Of a stretch of DNA of 64,000 nucleotides, positions 21,736-32,404 are shown in pieces. This stretch comes from Acephala macrosclerotiorum (Eukaryota; Ascomycota; Leotiomycetes; Helotiales; Mollisiaceae), in contig MU119422.1 of assembly GCA_014904845.1 (NCBI GenBank), positions 30,823-94,822 on the forward strand, written 5' to 3'. Made by a program: the position numbers and the translations under genes. Under the pieces are notes generated by a model. The model was not told where the DNA came from, searched no databases, and worked only from the letters and a program-made list of their open reading frames with translations. Positions within the stretch are counted from its first letter, which is position 1, and each line of letters opens with the position of its first letter.

Positions 21736-21756
21736 GCACGTGAGAGCAGCCTTCCG
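21736..21756 (-). promoter_or_regulatory. Extended CACGTG element upstream of A3
   Basis: On the minus strand it reads GAAGGCTGCTCTCACGTGCC, with CACGTG at 21737-21742, about 100 bp upstream of the plus-strand A3 start. The site has flipped together with the gene, so its orientation relative to the gene is the same as for A1, A2, B1 and B2. A partly similar plus-strand block lies at 21407-21447. Confidence 0.55.
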
Positions 21757-21842
21757 TGACGAAAGAATTCAGAAATCGCGCGTACCTATCTCAAACTTGC
21801 GATATTTATTTTTTCCCCCATAACAACCTCAAAATATCAACG

Positions 21843-23362
21843 ATGGACCACCGACGACCATCCACACCACCTTCTTGCGGAGGCACATATGCTCCAGCAT
21901 CGATGTCCCAAGATCAATTGCAGCCTCCTGCTGCTACGAATAATCCACCCAAGCCCCAACAAATGCAACCGGACGCGATGGACTTCGAGATGGCGGTTTC
22001 TCGCGCATACGAACGAGGCGTTATACAGGGCATCCATCGATCCAAATAAAGACCGCCAGAAACCAAAGAAAGCTGGCGAAGCGCATTCGTGATAAGAAGG
22101 CTTTGAACAGACCGAAATACCACCCCAATCAACCTTGCGCCCAATGTCACTCCTGTGAACACCAACTGGTCGGCCATCCTAATCCAAATACCCGTCAAGG
22201 CTACCTCAAAGGTTGTTTACCTTGCAACGCGCTTGATCACTCATTCGCCGAATGCAAGAGGTTCAAACCAGGGCAGAAGTGGAAAGAGTTCTACCACTAC
22301 TATATTGTGAAGAGAGAGGGAATGTGTCCTGGCGAGTTCCATGGTGAGTCTTTCAATGTTCCTTTACTCCTGGTAAATCCTCTACCCTTTCATTGAATTA
22401 TACTGATTCTAGTGTCTTTCTCAGGGGATATCCGAGAAATCGTCAATAGAGAAGGCAATTACACACTCGAGCACATGCCATTGACACAAGGCTTTGCATT
22501 GGACAACATTTACCCCGATGTCGAACACTTCAGAGCCCCGGGCAAGGATGACGATCGAACAATGCTGAAGTCTGATCCTTACTGGAATTCCGCAATTGCA
22601 TGGTCGAATCTAGGCTGCTGGGCGGAGCCCGATGCACGCGTCCATCCTCGTGAGCGTGAGAGCTGGCTTGCAGGTGAGCAGGAAAGACAAGAGAAAATCC
22701 ATCGGAATCTCGTCAAGCAATATATCGACCAGAGAGAATCGGCACCGCCGATTGTCCAACTACTCAATTTCTCCACCATTCGCTCCGTGCAACCTCCACG
22801 ACTTGATGCTGTCAGCCTTTGGGCTGATGGTGCAGATGTTGAGAAAATCTGGCGAAACATTCTTTATGCTGAATGTTACCCAACAGGTGTTGTTCTCGAG
22901 CCCACAACTGGCTTCCCAGAACGTACTCCCACCTCGCAAAGAATGTCACGAAGCGTCTCGCCAGAAAGTTGGGGAGCGCCTCCTGCCCCCAATGGCACAG
23001 ATTTGGCAGAATATACTCCGGACAGAACCGCATCAGCACTAGGAGAAAAGCTAGTCCGTGTGTCAGAGTCTCAGCGCAGAGAGATGGCTCTTGCTCAAAA
23101 TTTAAGTTTAGAGGCCTACATCAAGGAACCCGCAGGGTTAGGTTGGGAGGTTGCTCGACATGCAGAAAATATTGATCCAACGCCACCCCGCGACCCCGCC
23201 GACCCGACCGCTTCACACCGACCCAGAACTCGTCACCACATCCAAGGTGACAGTATCGAGAGAGCTAATAGTCCCACTCCAGACAGGCTGCTGTCTTTGA
23301 TGAATCTTGGGTATGATAGCAAGGCAATTGGGATAGAGAAAGGGCAGGAACAATACTGGTAG
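21843..23362 (+). CDS. Family A double zinc-knuckle protein, copy A3 (start region uncertain)
   Basis: The N-terminal frame (MDHRRPSTPPSCGG) and the knuckle frame differ by one register between about 21990 and 22052. Either a 56-nt phase-0 intron (21996-22051, weak donor GTTTCT) joins them, as A1 and A2 also have a phase-0 intron in this place, or a base is missing near CCAAATAAAG (22042-22051). Then come a Lys/Arg-rich stretch, PCAQCHSCEHQLVGHPNPNT (CX2CX4HX4H) and the CCHC knuckle CLPCNALDHSFAEC. A clear intron (22344-22424) joins GEFHG to DIREI; A1 and A2 lack it. The shared block AWSNLGCWAEPDARVH follows, then a polar tail to the stop at 23362. Confidence 0.6.
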
Positions 23363-23839
23363 TGGAGGAGAGGAGGCTTGATAGAGTATCCCTTCTTGTA
23401 CGTCGTCAAATCAAACACACATTTTGATGAGTAATTGAATCAACTGTAACTGTTTGGGTGGTCCTGTGTCCTGGAATTGCATGGCATAATGCACCGGATG
23501 TAGAAGTATTTAGAAGCGCGTCATGAGAATACATGTCTCACAATACAAACATCATGAGCCCAGGTAAACGTGATCGATCCCAACGTGAAAGTATCTTTAA
23601 ACTTCCAACCTACTATTATCTATATTAATAGCATAGCTGATATCTGCAAAGAAAGACAGCGAGGTGGTTGCACGCGGTCACTTTCGAAGCGAGGTCGATC
23701 ACGTGTACCCCTTTTGGCCCACAGATAATTTTCAAATTCCCTCTCTCCAATTCTCCTAAACAGAACTCTATTCAACTTCTCCCCAACACTCATTTCCTAC
23801 TCCAATCTTGATCTCAATCGCTCAAAAAAAAGCGCACGA
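23363..23839. other. Intergenic, no gene seen
   Basis: About 480 bp between A3 and the knuckle pseudogene. CACGTG occurs at 23699-23704 but without a good match to the extended element. Confidence 0.3.
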
Positions 23840-24685
23840 ATGCCAGATCAACAGAATTCTCAACCACAGACACAGAACAGCCGAATGGCTAGAGAGAGTT
23901 GACTCCGAATCAGCAGAGGCTGCTGAGCAACTTAGCTCCCAACAACAGAGGCACGATCTACCTCGACAGGCGTGGGATATTGGCCCTGCGGGCGTAAGAC
24001 GGGTAGCTGGCCTTTCTGGCCTGACGGACAGAGGTAAGTAACATCGAATGATCGATTGATGTTCACGAAGGCGAGCTAACGGACTTCAGAGGTCGAACAG
24101 AGAGTCAGCATATTAGCAGAGCTAGAATCGCAACAATCTGAACATGCCATCCATCAGGAGGCTGATGCGGAGTCCCTACGAGATTTCCGCAGACTTGCGT
24201 ACAGCGATACACGCAATAACGTCCAGACCCCGACAGGGAGCTTAATTGGATGGGGAGAGGAATATACAGAGCGAGTAGGGAACAACATACGTCTTAATTC
24301 CCCTGTCGATCAAAGCAACGATGAGAACCAATCTTCGGAGCGCTACGCAGAACAGAAGCAGCCACTTCGCCGAAATGCTAAGGATGTTCGCAGCACAAAT
24401 TCAGCTGCGTACGAGGAGTTGAAGAAGAGAAAGATGGCCAAGGCTCGAATCACCATGGATGACTCGGACTAGAACAACGATGATAGCGCTTCAGAGTCTT
24501 CCGATACCGGCGCAGACATGTCAAACAGCAAGAGAAAGACCAATGCGGGGGCTTCTGACAGCACAAAGCTTCCGAGAAAGAAGGGAAAATATCGAAGTCC
24601 CACCTGCTACAACTGGGACGGTAAGCATCACGTCCGCGACTGTCCAGGCAAGCCGAAGAAGGGAAAGAAGTCCAACAAAAAGTAG
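23840..24685 (+). pseudogene. Decayed gene with C-terminal CCHC-like knuckle
   Basis: ATG 23840 starts MPDQQNSQPQTQNSRMARES then stops. Protein-like sequence continues in the next frame from the AGAGAGAG run (23891-23898) as VDSESAEAAEQLSSQQQ. A clear intron follows (about 24034-24090, GTAAGT...TTCAG). Exon 2 (VEQRVSILAELESQQSEHA) ends at TAG 24470-24472, yet the same frame goes on as NNDDSASESSDTGADM to CYNWDGKHHVRDCPGKPKK, a zinc knuckle whose second Cys is Trp, before TAG 24683-24685. A frameshift, a nonsense change and a lost ligand together indicate a pseudogene. It resembles gag-type or RNA-binding knuckle proteins only in the motif. Confidence 0.55.
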
Positions 24686-24740
24686 ATTCGAGGTGACCGC
24701 ATAGAGTGCCAAGCTTCGAACTTGACACTTAAGGGGCCGT

Positions 24741-25110
24741 TGCTATAGTCGTGCTCGAGGCCGAGAGAACAAGACGCCGGAGCAGAGCATAAGATAAAGC
24801 AGTGACTAACAGCTTAAAATCTACTAGCTATCCATATCATCACCAAGAGCTATAGGCTCTGCTCAACAGCTAGAGGCATCAACAAGGGAAAGGGAGGAGG
24901 AATTGGTTTTGCATCAAGCAAGCCGTTCAAGAAGCATACCAGCGGAAGAGATTTAGGAGGCAAGGGCAGGGACACCGGAGAATACTGAAGGAGATAAGTC
25001 ATGAGACTTCCCCTTCCCAAGGCGTTTGAAGAGCATGGGCTCTCCCGCCTGCTACTAACTTGGCCGTCCATGGGGACCACCCAAGTGTCTTGAGGAATGT
25101 TGCTCATGGG
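24741..25110. other. Region without a supported gene
   Basis: A minus-strand open frame of 85 residues (25107-24850, MSNIPQDTWVVPMDGQV) begins 10 bp from the foldback element. It is Ser/Pro/Leu-rich and not recognised, so it is left as unsupported. Confidence 0.25.
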
Positions 25111-25427
25111 AGCATGCTAGGCTGCTCGTGGTGGACCCATGGTGTGGGGTTTCAAGATATTCCCTCCACCCACGGGTCCCCCGTGGTGGTTTGAGGAGCC
25201 CCATGGAGCACCGCTATTGCATAAAATGCATAAAACTTGCACAATTCTATAATTTATACGTCCATTATGCAGATTTTATGGATTTTATGCGTTTTATGCA
25301 ATAGCTGTGCTCCATGGGGGGAACCATGGGGGACTTTCAAAAAAACTCCACCCATATCCCCCCCATGGAGTGGGGGCAGCGTGGGGTTTTCTCCCCCATG
25401 GTTTTTTCGCGAGCAGCCTAGAGCATG
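25111..25427. mobile_element. 305-bp foldback/MITE-like element with 6-bp target duplication
   Basis: The element spans 25117-25421. Its ends are perfect 12-bp inverted repeats, CTAGGCTGCTCG and CGAGCAGCCTAG. AGCATG flanks it directly on both sides (25111-25116 and 25422-25427), as a target-site duplication. Inside, a second long arm, CCCCATGGAGCAC then GCTATTGCATAAAA (25199-25225), is mirrored at about 25288-25319, so most of the element can fold on itself. It has no coding frame. A non-autonomous DNA transposon is the best reading; superfamily is not assigned. Confidence 0.75.
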
Positions 25428-25968
25428 CATAAGAGTAAAACCTTACTGACTTCATGGGAACTCAGTAAGTGCAGTAGCCATTTCTTATTGTTCATCTTCG
25501 CGAGAGAGACTCCCGAGCTTGGTTTGGCATTTGCTGGCTACGTACTTGTAGCTTAGCTGAAATGGGAGATGCTTCCAACCCTGTAGCACCGATGCTTGTG
25601 ATACCTGTGCTTCATATTTTCCGCATCCCTGCGTCTTCCAAGCACTAGAAAATCTGATGTTACTTCATCACTCCCCTTGACCTTGCTTGTTGGGAGAAGG
25701 TCATGCTCCAAGATATCACATTGAACTAATGTACCCAGAAACCTATCTTGCGACTACTTCGGCTGCCAGTATTCATCAAAGAGTCGAGCGGGATTTGTGC
25801 CACGTTTGCACTTGATTCGAATTTTGCTCGGATCTTGAAGACGGAGTCCTTCTGGGTGCCTGGCAGGGAAGATGTCAGTTCGGAAGATGCAAGCTCCGAA
25901 TGAAATTGAATAGGAGAGGTAAAACAAAAAAAGGTTGAAGTGCAACTCAATGAGAAGTACCGAGTCAA
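25428..25968. other. Intergenic, no gene seen
   Basis: Right edge of the accessory island, downstream of the DUF7726 gene. No supportable feature. Confidence 0.35.
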
Positions 25969-26736
25969 TTATTGACCGTACTCATCCGCAAAGTCGCAAC
26001 GATTCTCCCCAGGAAGACACAAGATGTACATCTTATTAGGATCACCGAGTGGAAGTCCATTTGGACGACTGTCGAAAGTTCACGTCAGAGATGATAGACA
26101 GAAAGAAATCGGAACCACTCACTTCTCCTCGACCTTCAACCTCGTAGCATTCTTCTTCTTCCCCTCGAACACTCTCTTCTTCTCAAAGAATTTGTATGCA
26201 ACAGGATATACCGGACTCTCAGCTCCACCCATGGCCTTGAACTTCTTCGTCCTTAAGAATGTGTCCAAGCTCCTTCCCGAGCATTCTCCTCCCATGTCGT
26301 TCATGGCTCGTACGAAACTTGCTTTCGTGAATTGTTTCTTCTTCCCATCTTTTGTAACTTCTGTGGGATTTAGGTTCTCCTCTTTGGTATTGTCTTTTCC
26401 AAGTAACGCGTTGATTTTCTGACGGATGGTGGAGCATGTGTCGTAGGTGGGGAGGTGCCCGTTCTCGTCTTCGTTCTCAAGTGGTTGGGTGAGGTAGGAG
26501 GCAGGTTTGTTGGAGGAGCGCTTGCTTGGTGGTTCAGTAGCTTTGTTCTTGGATGGGGCGAGTGGCTTCTCGAACTTCGCTGAGTTCACTGGAACATTCT
26601 TCTCCGATGTGGACTTCTCTGTGAGGGCTTTCTTGTTCGATGGCGTTCGTTTCTTCGCAGAATTGGGAGATGAGCGCTTCGTTGCAGGGTAGGGCTCTGC
26701 ACGGGGAGCGGACGAACGGCGAGCTGCTTTTGGCAT
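25969..26736 (-). CDS. DUF7726-like fungal protein
   Basis: Exon 1 (26736-26123) and exon 2 (26068-25969) flank a 54-nt intron (26069-26122, branch CTGACG) and give 237 residues. The N-terminal third is Lys/Ser/Pro/Ala-rich and probably disordered and nuclear (KKRTPSNKKALTEKST). From about residue 95 there is a helical module: YDTCSTIRQKINALL, QFTKASFVRAMNDMGG, FLRTKKFKAMGG, then VYPVAYKFFEKKRVFEG. This order is what I know from DUF7726, a fungal domain repeated in some proteins and single here. Exon 2 adds RPNGLPLGDPNKMYILCLPG, a plausible end. Molecular function unknown. Confidence 0.65.
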
Positions 26737-27660
26737 CTTGAATTAATTTAATAAGTCTTTAACGTATTTGAGCTGAGTGCCGAGAAAGAAGGATCTGAGG
26801 GGAACCCGCTGCTATTATAGACGCATCGAGGGTATTGTTTACGCGATTGTCAACATGATGTCATATGGTACTGACGTTAGCACGGCGCCAGATCAAGTGA
26901 TGATCAGCACTAAGCCCTTGCCCACCAGTAGTGTATCAAAACGCCGATCCGAGTTGGGATCCAGATGCAACTTCTTTTGATCTATGGTGGTTTCTGCAAG
27001 CTCCCCGGATTTTACTGGTGGTACTTGTTCAGTGAAGCAGTTGTCGCCTTCACGATGCAGCTTAGCGAGTCAAAATAGGGTCCAGGTTGAGGACCCTCTG
27101 CCGAATTCGTGGAATAATAATGGGAGGTTGTGTCCTGCCTCACGATGATGCATCTTTATGAGGGGCGATATATCGTAGAAGTGATAAAGAATGCACAGAA
27201 ATCTAAAGGCATGATGGAATTTGTATCATATTCCATGTACTAGCTGGCAGCTGTGCGTCGGCTAGAGCCATGATAATGTTTGGCCCTCGTGCATCCTGCG
27301 CTGGTGTTGGTGGCGGGGTTGAGTCTGGTAGAATGAAAGAGGGGATGAGGTTGTTTACAGAACATTCATAGCCAGCCAGGGTCGTCGGCTTGCGAGATTC
27401 TACCAGCTTGAACGGCCGAACGTGTGCCGTTCGAACAAATACTCCATAGCAGCACAGACAATCCCAAGAGCACGACAGACGAAGGGAAATCGAACATTCA
27501 CACAACTAATATCCGGGTAGGCACTTGCCGAAACACTGCATTCTGACCTCGTAAATCCAGCAAAGCAGAGACATCAAAAAAGCACAAAACCACATGTGGT
27601 ATCTCATTCATTATCATCACCATACTCCAATAGCATCCCTCCTGCCTCCCGTATCACACT
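26737..27660. other. Intergenic, no gene seen
   Basis: About 920 bp between the DUF7726 start and the 3' end of the sirtuin gene. Short frames only. Confidence 0.4.
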
Positions 27661-30600
27661 CTAATTCACCACCTCCATAGCATCATGCCACTCCTCCGGA
27701 CTACTACTCATCAAAGCCCCAATCGAACAATTCCTCTTGATCCTTTGACTAACCGGCGTCATCGGTTCTTCCGATTCCACCACCACAATCGTATTCTCCT
27801 GCTCCTGCTCCTCTCCCAATTGCACCACCGGCTCTTGCTGCTCCGGTAAACCCTGTTCCACCTGAACATCCGACTCTCCGTTGTCAACAATCGTCTCCGC
27901 ACTACTAAACCTCCTACTAGCTCTCGTCCCATACCCATGATTCGGCCTAGGTTGAGGTTTAGGTTTCTCTTCAGTCTTCGGCTTGCTTATCGGAGTGTGT
28001 ATTGGGATCGTTGATCCGGAAGGAGGAAGGGAAACCAAATTCATTTTATCAAGAGGCCAGGTACCGACATTCGGAAGGTGGTTTGAGGAGCTGGAGAAGG
28101 CGAAGGGCTTCAGGTAGTCGGGGATATTGGTGACTTTGTACTTGTTGAATGGGATTCGGAGTTCGGTGGGTGGAGGTGGGATGGCGGAGAGGTCGGGTGC
28201 CTTTAACCGGAGGTCTTGCCAGATTTTTGAGACGAGATAGGCTATGTTCCTTTTGTCTTCTTCCGTCTCAATGTACTCCTCTGGCTGGGACTTTCGCTTA
28301 TTCGATTTCGCTTTCGTCGCAGCTTTGGCAGGTTTTTTCGAAGGTTCGGGTCTCTTGGTCTTCGGTTGTCCCTTCTTACTGGGAACTTTCGAATTCGTCT
28401 CTTCGTTGGGGAGGGAAACATTGGACACTCGCGAAGGGGCCGGCCAGTACAGGAAACGAGATGCCATTCGTCCGTCTTCGTCTCGTACTTTACTCAGAGA
28501 ATCTAGGATTTTGAAAGTCAGATACGCACCGTTGCACTTATCATCCCTCAGTGCCTGGGGTCTCCAACGCTTCGCAGTCTCCGTCCGATCCTTGCTCTTT
28601 TCCTCCACAACGCCCGTCCAGATATCTTCCCTTCGATCTCTCAAGTCCATAACCCATTCGTCACAATCCCACTCCACCCAATAGTCTATGAAATCTCCCC
28701 AGATACTCTCGGACGGCTTTGTCTGATTGACGAACACCACTTTTCCTCCCTTTGTATGTACCGCTTTAGCGAATTCCCGAATCATTACCTTCAGCCCATG
28801 TACACGGAGGCTCGTGCCCATGATCAGAAGAATATCCGGCCCAAGGCCAAGATCGTGGGTGACAATAGGAGAAATTAGGTTGGAGTGAGGGTGTTCTTCG
28901 CCGTAGAGGACCTGGAGATCCGATGTTAGCCATTGTTTGCTTCCATTCAAGAGCATATTCTGGAAATAAGTGCATATGGCTGGAATATGGCTGGGTTATC
29001 CGAGTTGCAAATAAAATGTCCCAGAAAAGAGGACATTCGAAACTGGGTATTTTCACTTACAATGTCTGGTCTTAGACGTCCAATCGCAAGCCCTCTCCTG
29101 CCACGGGTCGTCCGGTTGCTGGAGTTCTCCGTACATGGCCCACAGTCCGGGGCACTGCCTGATAGCATCGCGGACTTGATTAGCGGTTCATCCCTACACG
29201 TGCATTAGCATTCGATTTTGCACTTTCAATGTCCTCGCGATCTGGAGGTATTCAAACAGAAGAGAAGGTCCAAATAAAGCTCCGAATCAAGACCAGGGAA
29301 TACGTACCAGCTAGATGATTTACCGCAGAGAGAACATCTAAGCCGTTGTAGCGATCCGTGGAGTGGCACAACTTCGCATCCACCGTTCTGATCGATGTCC
29401 GCTCCGATTCCAGACTTTCTCGCTTCTCTTTGTGCTCTTGCGTTGAACCGACCTTTAGAACCGGGGCCTTTCTCAAGCTCTTGACATAGTCCTTCACGTG
29501 CCTCCAGCATATCGATGTTTTGTGTGTAATTTCGTACCAATTTGCCGCCATCGCGAAGGACTCGAAGAAATCTGTGTGTTTCCGTGGTAGTTGTGACGTT
29601 CTGGATCTTCTCCCGCAGACTCGATATGAACATATAGAAGATAGAGGTGGTGAAGGGGTCTTGCCAGATCATGCAATCGAAAAGATCTCTTCCCTTCAAG
29701 TTCGGTAGCGTGCGTGAGGTAGAGAGATCGGATGTAGTTCGTGATAAGCCCGTGGATCGAGAGGATGTCTGTGAGGAGGGATCGAATTTCTCTGAGGAGC
29801 TCTGCGACAAGGTGCTTGTATCGAGGTCCAGCGATAGCTCAGAGGATTCGTTGAATGAGGTATCAGGTAGCTCAGGAGTATTCGAGGACAGGCTGGTAAG
29901 GGAGCTCTCCGTTGATTTAGGGGTACTTGACCGAGAGTTCGTTGTATTGGTAGATCTCGATCTTGAAGAGGGTCGAGGTTCGTTGTTGGCAGTGTCCAGC
30001 CCCTCGCTAAAAGCGCCGGCGACTTGGTCTTCAGGAGATGATATGGGTGAGCTGGCACGTGTAGTAGTGGTATTCGTGGATCTTGTAGGTGAGTAACGTG
30101 GTTCTTGGTCAATTGATCCTGATGCTTCGTCAATGGTGTCGGATTGACCGTCTGGTGCTGCTCTGGCCCCGCTGACTCTGGACTTGGCTGCGTCCACAGA
30201 TCTTGAACGAGATGATCCTCGAGAAAGTTCCTTTGCGGGCTCGAGCTTCTCGGTGAGTACGCTGGGTTTGATGTCTAGAGCTGTCTTAGGGGTGGTTGAG
30301 CGAGACTTTGATGTAGTTGTAGACGTTGACGAATGCGGTGTTTTCTCGTTCGTTAATTGGGGATCCTTGGTCACGTCCACAACCTGTGCGCTAGGAGTTA
30401 AAAGAGCAGTCTCAGTGAGCTTGGGCGTGTTGGAACGGGATTTTGTTGTGTTCACGGATGTTGAACGAGAAGAGCGACGTGTGTCTTCTTTTGTGGGGTC
30501 GATCTCGGGGTCAATCACGTCGACAACACGGCCGTCTGGCGCTACCACCTCATAATACCAAGTCTTTCGCTTCTTCTTAGGCCTGTCGTCAATGTCGAAA

Positions 30601-30872
30601 GTATTCGACTTTTCCCAAGGTGGATTCAGTAACGCAGCGTCGTACTGAGCTTGAATTAATGAGTAAAGCCCATTCTCGGAGCGAAAGTCCTACGTGTGTT
30701 AGCATTTGGACGTTGAGCTAAGCGAAGCAAAAAGGGGACGACTCACTGGAATACCACAATTTGTGCTAATCCCAGCTCCAGTTACCACAACCACTTTCTT
30801 CGACTTTCCCAGTGCATCTGCAATCTGCTGCAGCTCCAGGTCTGATCCTGGTCCAACTTTAATAGTCGGCAT
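27661..30872 (-). CDS. HST3: NAD-dependent histone deacetylase, Hst3/Hst4-type sirtuin
   Basis: Four exons (30872-30747, 30689-29308, 29193-29061, 28911-27661) give 963 residues. Sirtuin motifs in order: VVVTGAGIS (32-36), IPDFRSENGLY (from 41), NYTQNIDMLE, the catalytic PLHGSLQRL, zinc cysteines CSLC and CGPC, GRLRPDIVLYGE, and MGTSLRVHG. Hst3/Hst4 enzymes remove acetyl from histone H3 Lys56 after replication, in the nucleus. Between the DFR motif and the LKGRDLFD segment lies an insertion of about 280 residues, Ser/Thr/Arg-rich, with five copies of a unit like RSSSRSRSTNTTKSRSSTPK about 40 residues apart. The C-terminal third is also low-complexity. The zinc module is split by a 114-nt intron after SSSW. 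Confidence 0.88.
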
Positions 30873-30899
30873 GATGGTGGTTGGGTGCAGTACAAAGAC

Positions 30900-31440
30900 A
30901 GTGTCTCCTTCTCTCGTGGACAGCTGCTGACAATGCCTCAGTGCTTCTCACAACTCCAAGAAGTCCTGACATGCGATGATCCTCAGGGGGGTCTCCAAGT
31001 AGGCCAATTCCCTTGATTGTGCTCAATTGCCCCTTCAGTCTCTCGCACCTGGTGTGAGAGCTCCAAAACAATCCGTGTGGCTCCCCAACTACCTTCAGCA
31101 ATGTTCTTCACCAGCTTTGACGCGTCCAAAAGGCCTTTATGCGGTGGAAAAGGGGGTTTCCTTAACCTCTACTCCCTCGCGGTCGTTAAGGCCCGCCTTC
31201 AATGACCCACACTTGATATTTGCAGATTTTTGTCAATCTGCTGTAGTTGCTCTTGGAGAACCTGCTGCCTAGAGGGTACAGAGACGCTGTAGTTCAGCAA
31301 CCCCCTCCCAACTCTCTGCTGTCGTACGGCACTTCAGCGCATTGGTGGCTTCAACGGCGAGGCCCAGAAGTACAATTTCCAAGCAGGTGTATGTTGAGTA
31401 AAGTTCCACCAAAGCCTTTCGTCCTTATGTCCCTAGATGT
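30900..31440 (-). pseudogene. Possible decayed gene upstream of the sirtuin
   Basis: Minus-strand fragments in changing frames look protein-like: RQQVLQEQLQQIDKNLQISS, then LLDASKLVKNIAEGSWGATR, then GQLSTIKGIGLLGDPPEDHR and SGLLGVVRSTEALSAAVHE. Stops and frame changes separate them. No family recognised. Conserved introns could explain some breaks, so the call is weak. Confidence 0.25.
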
Positions 31441-31499
31441 CCTGTTGTCCTGTGTTGTCCAGCACCATCTGCCAGAATCTCTAAGTCTCTAGGAGCTTG

Positions 31500-32404
31500 T
31501 GCCTTTGTAGCTTGATATGGAATCAACCCCCCGCCGCACAGTACGTCTGCAGATGTAGAGGATCGTCCAGTGTATGATCCGCAAGCATAGGGGCTGGTAG
31601 GTAGGAGGAGGTATTGAAGTTGGCGCGGGCGTGGTACGAAAACGCGGTGCTGATATTCTCTTCCGGACGCGACTTAGTGCTCTTCTTGGTGTCTTACTGC
31701 TTCTCTCTCTGCGCGAATCATAAACTTTCGCAGAACCACGCGAGAGGAACGTCGTTGACAGGGACAGTGAAGATGTAATGGCGGTGGCAGGATTGAGGTT
31801 CAACAAGTCGCGTCTCCATTTAGATCGGTGGACGCATGTTTATGCGCACGGTTCACCACCTCGGGCCGTTAGCCTCCGGCGCTATAGTTCCCCACTGGTT
31901 CCTCGACTGCTGATTGCGATCTTCCTTCTCTTCATAATGATTCACGAGTCCCAAGCTCGAGTAACACAACGAGCTGATGTGCTGTTATGATGGCGGGACG
32001 CTGCATGTAATTGCAAATTCAGCCCTATGGCTGGGACTCACACCTCGAAACCTCAACACCCACCTGTCACCGGAAGTTTTCAAGCAGGATGTTTGATCTT
32101 TACCAGCAGCTGCTGGCTGAAGACTCTGTTCTTGCTGTTCGTCTACATTGTCGTTGGTTTGCAGAAAGCCCCGTGTGCCATGGAATCATTGACAGCATGG
32201 ATTGACAAGCTAGTACTTGAAGTCATGTTCAAACTCTAAACGTGGAAGACCCCTCTATAATCCTCATCATGCCGTCTGCCACGGCGAAGGCATCTTGCTC
32301 AATTCTATTTGCCGTTGAAAGTCTACACTATTCGTTGCCTTTTCGTTTCATTGTGGTGGAAAAATCTCGACTTCGTCTGTGCTGACATTTTGCACTAAGC
32401 TGGT
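31500..32404. other. Intergenic, no gene seen
   Basis: Upstream region of the small Trp-rich gene. Short frames on both strands without signatures. Confidence 0.3.
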
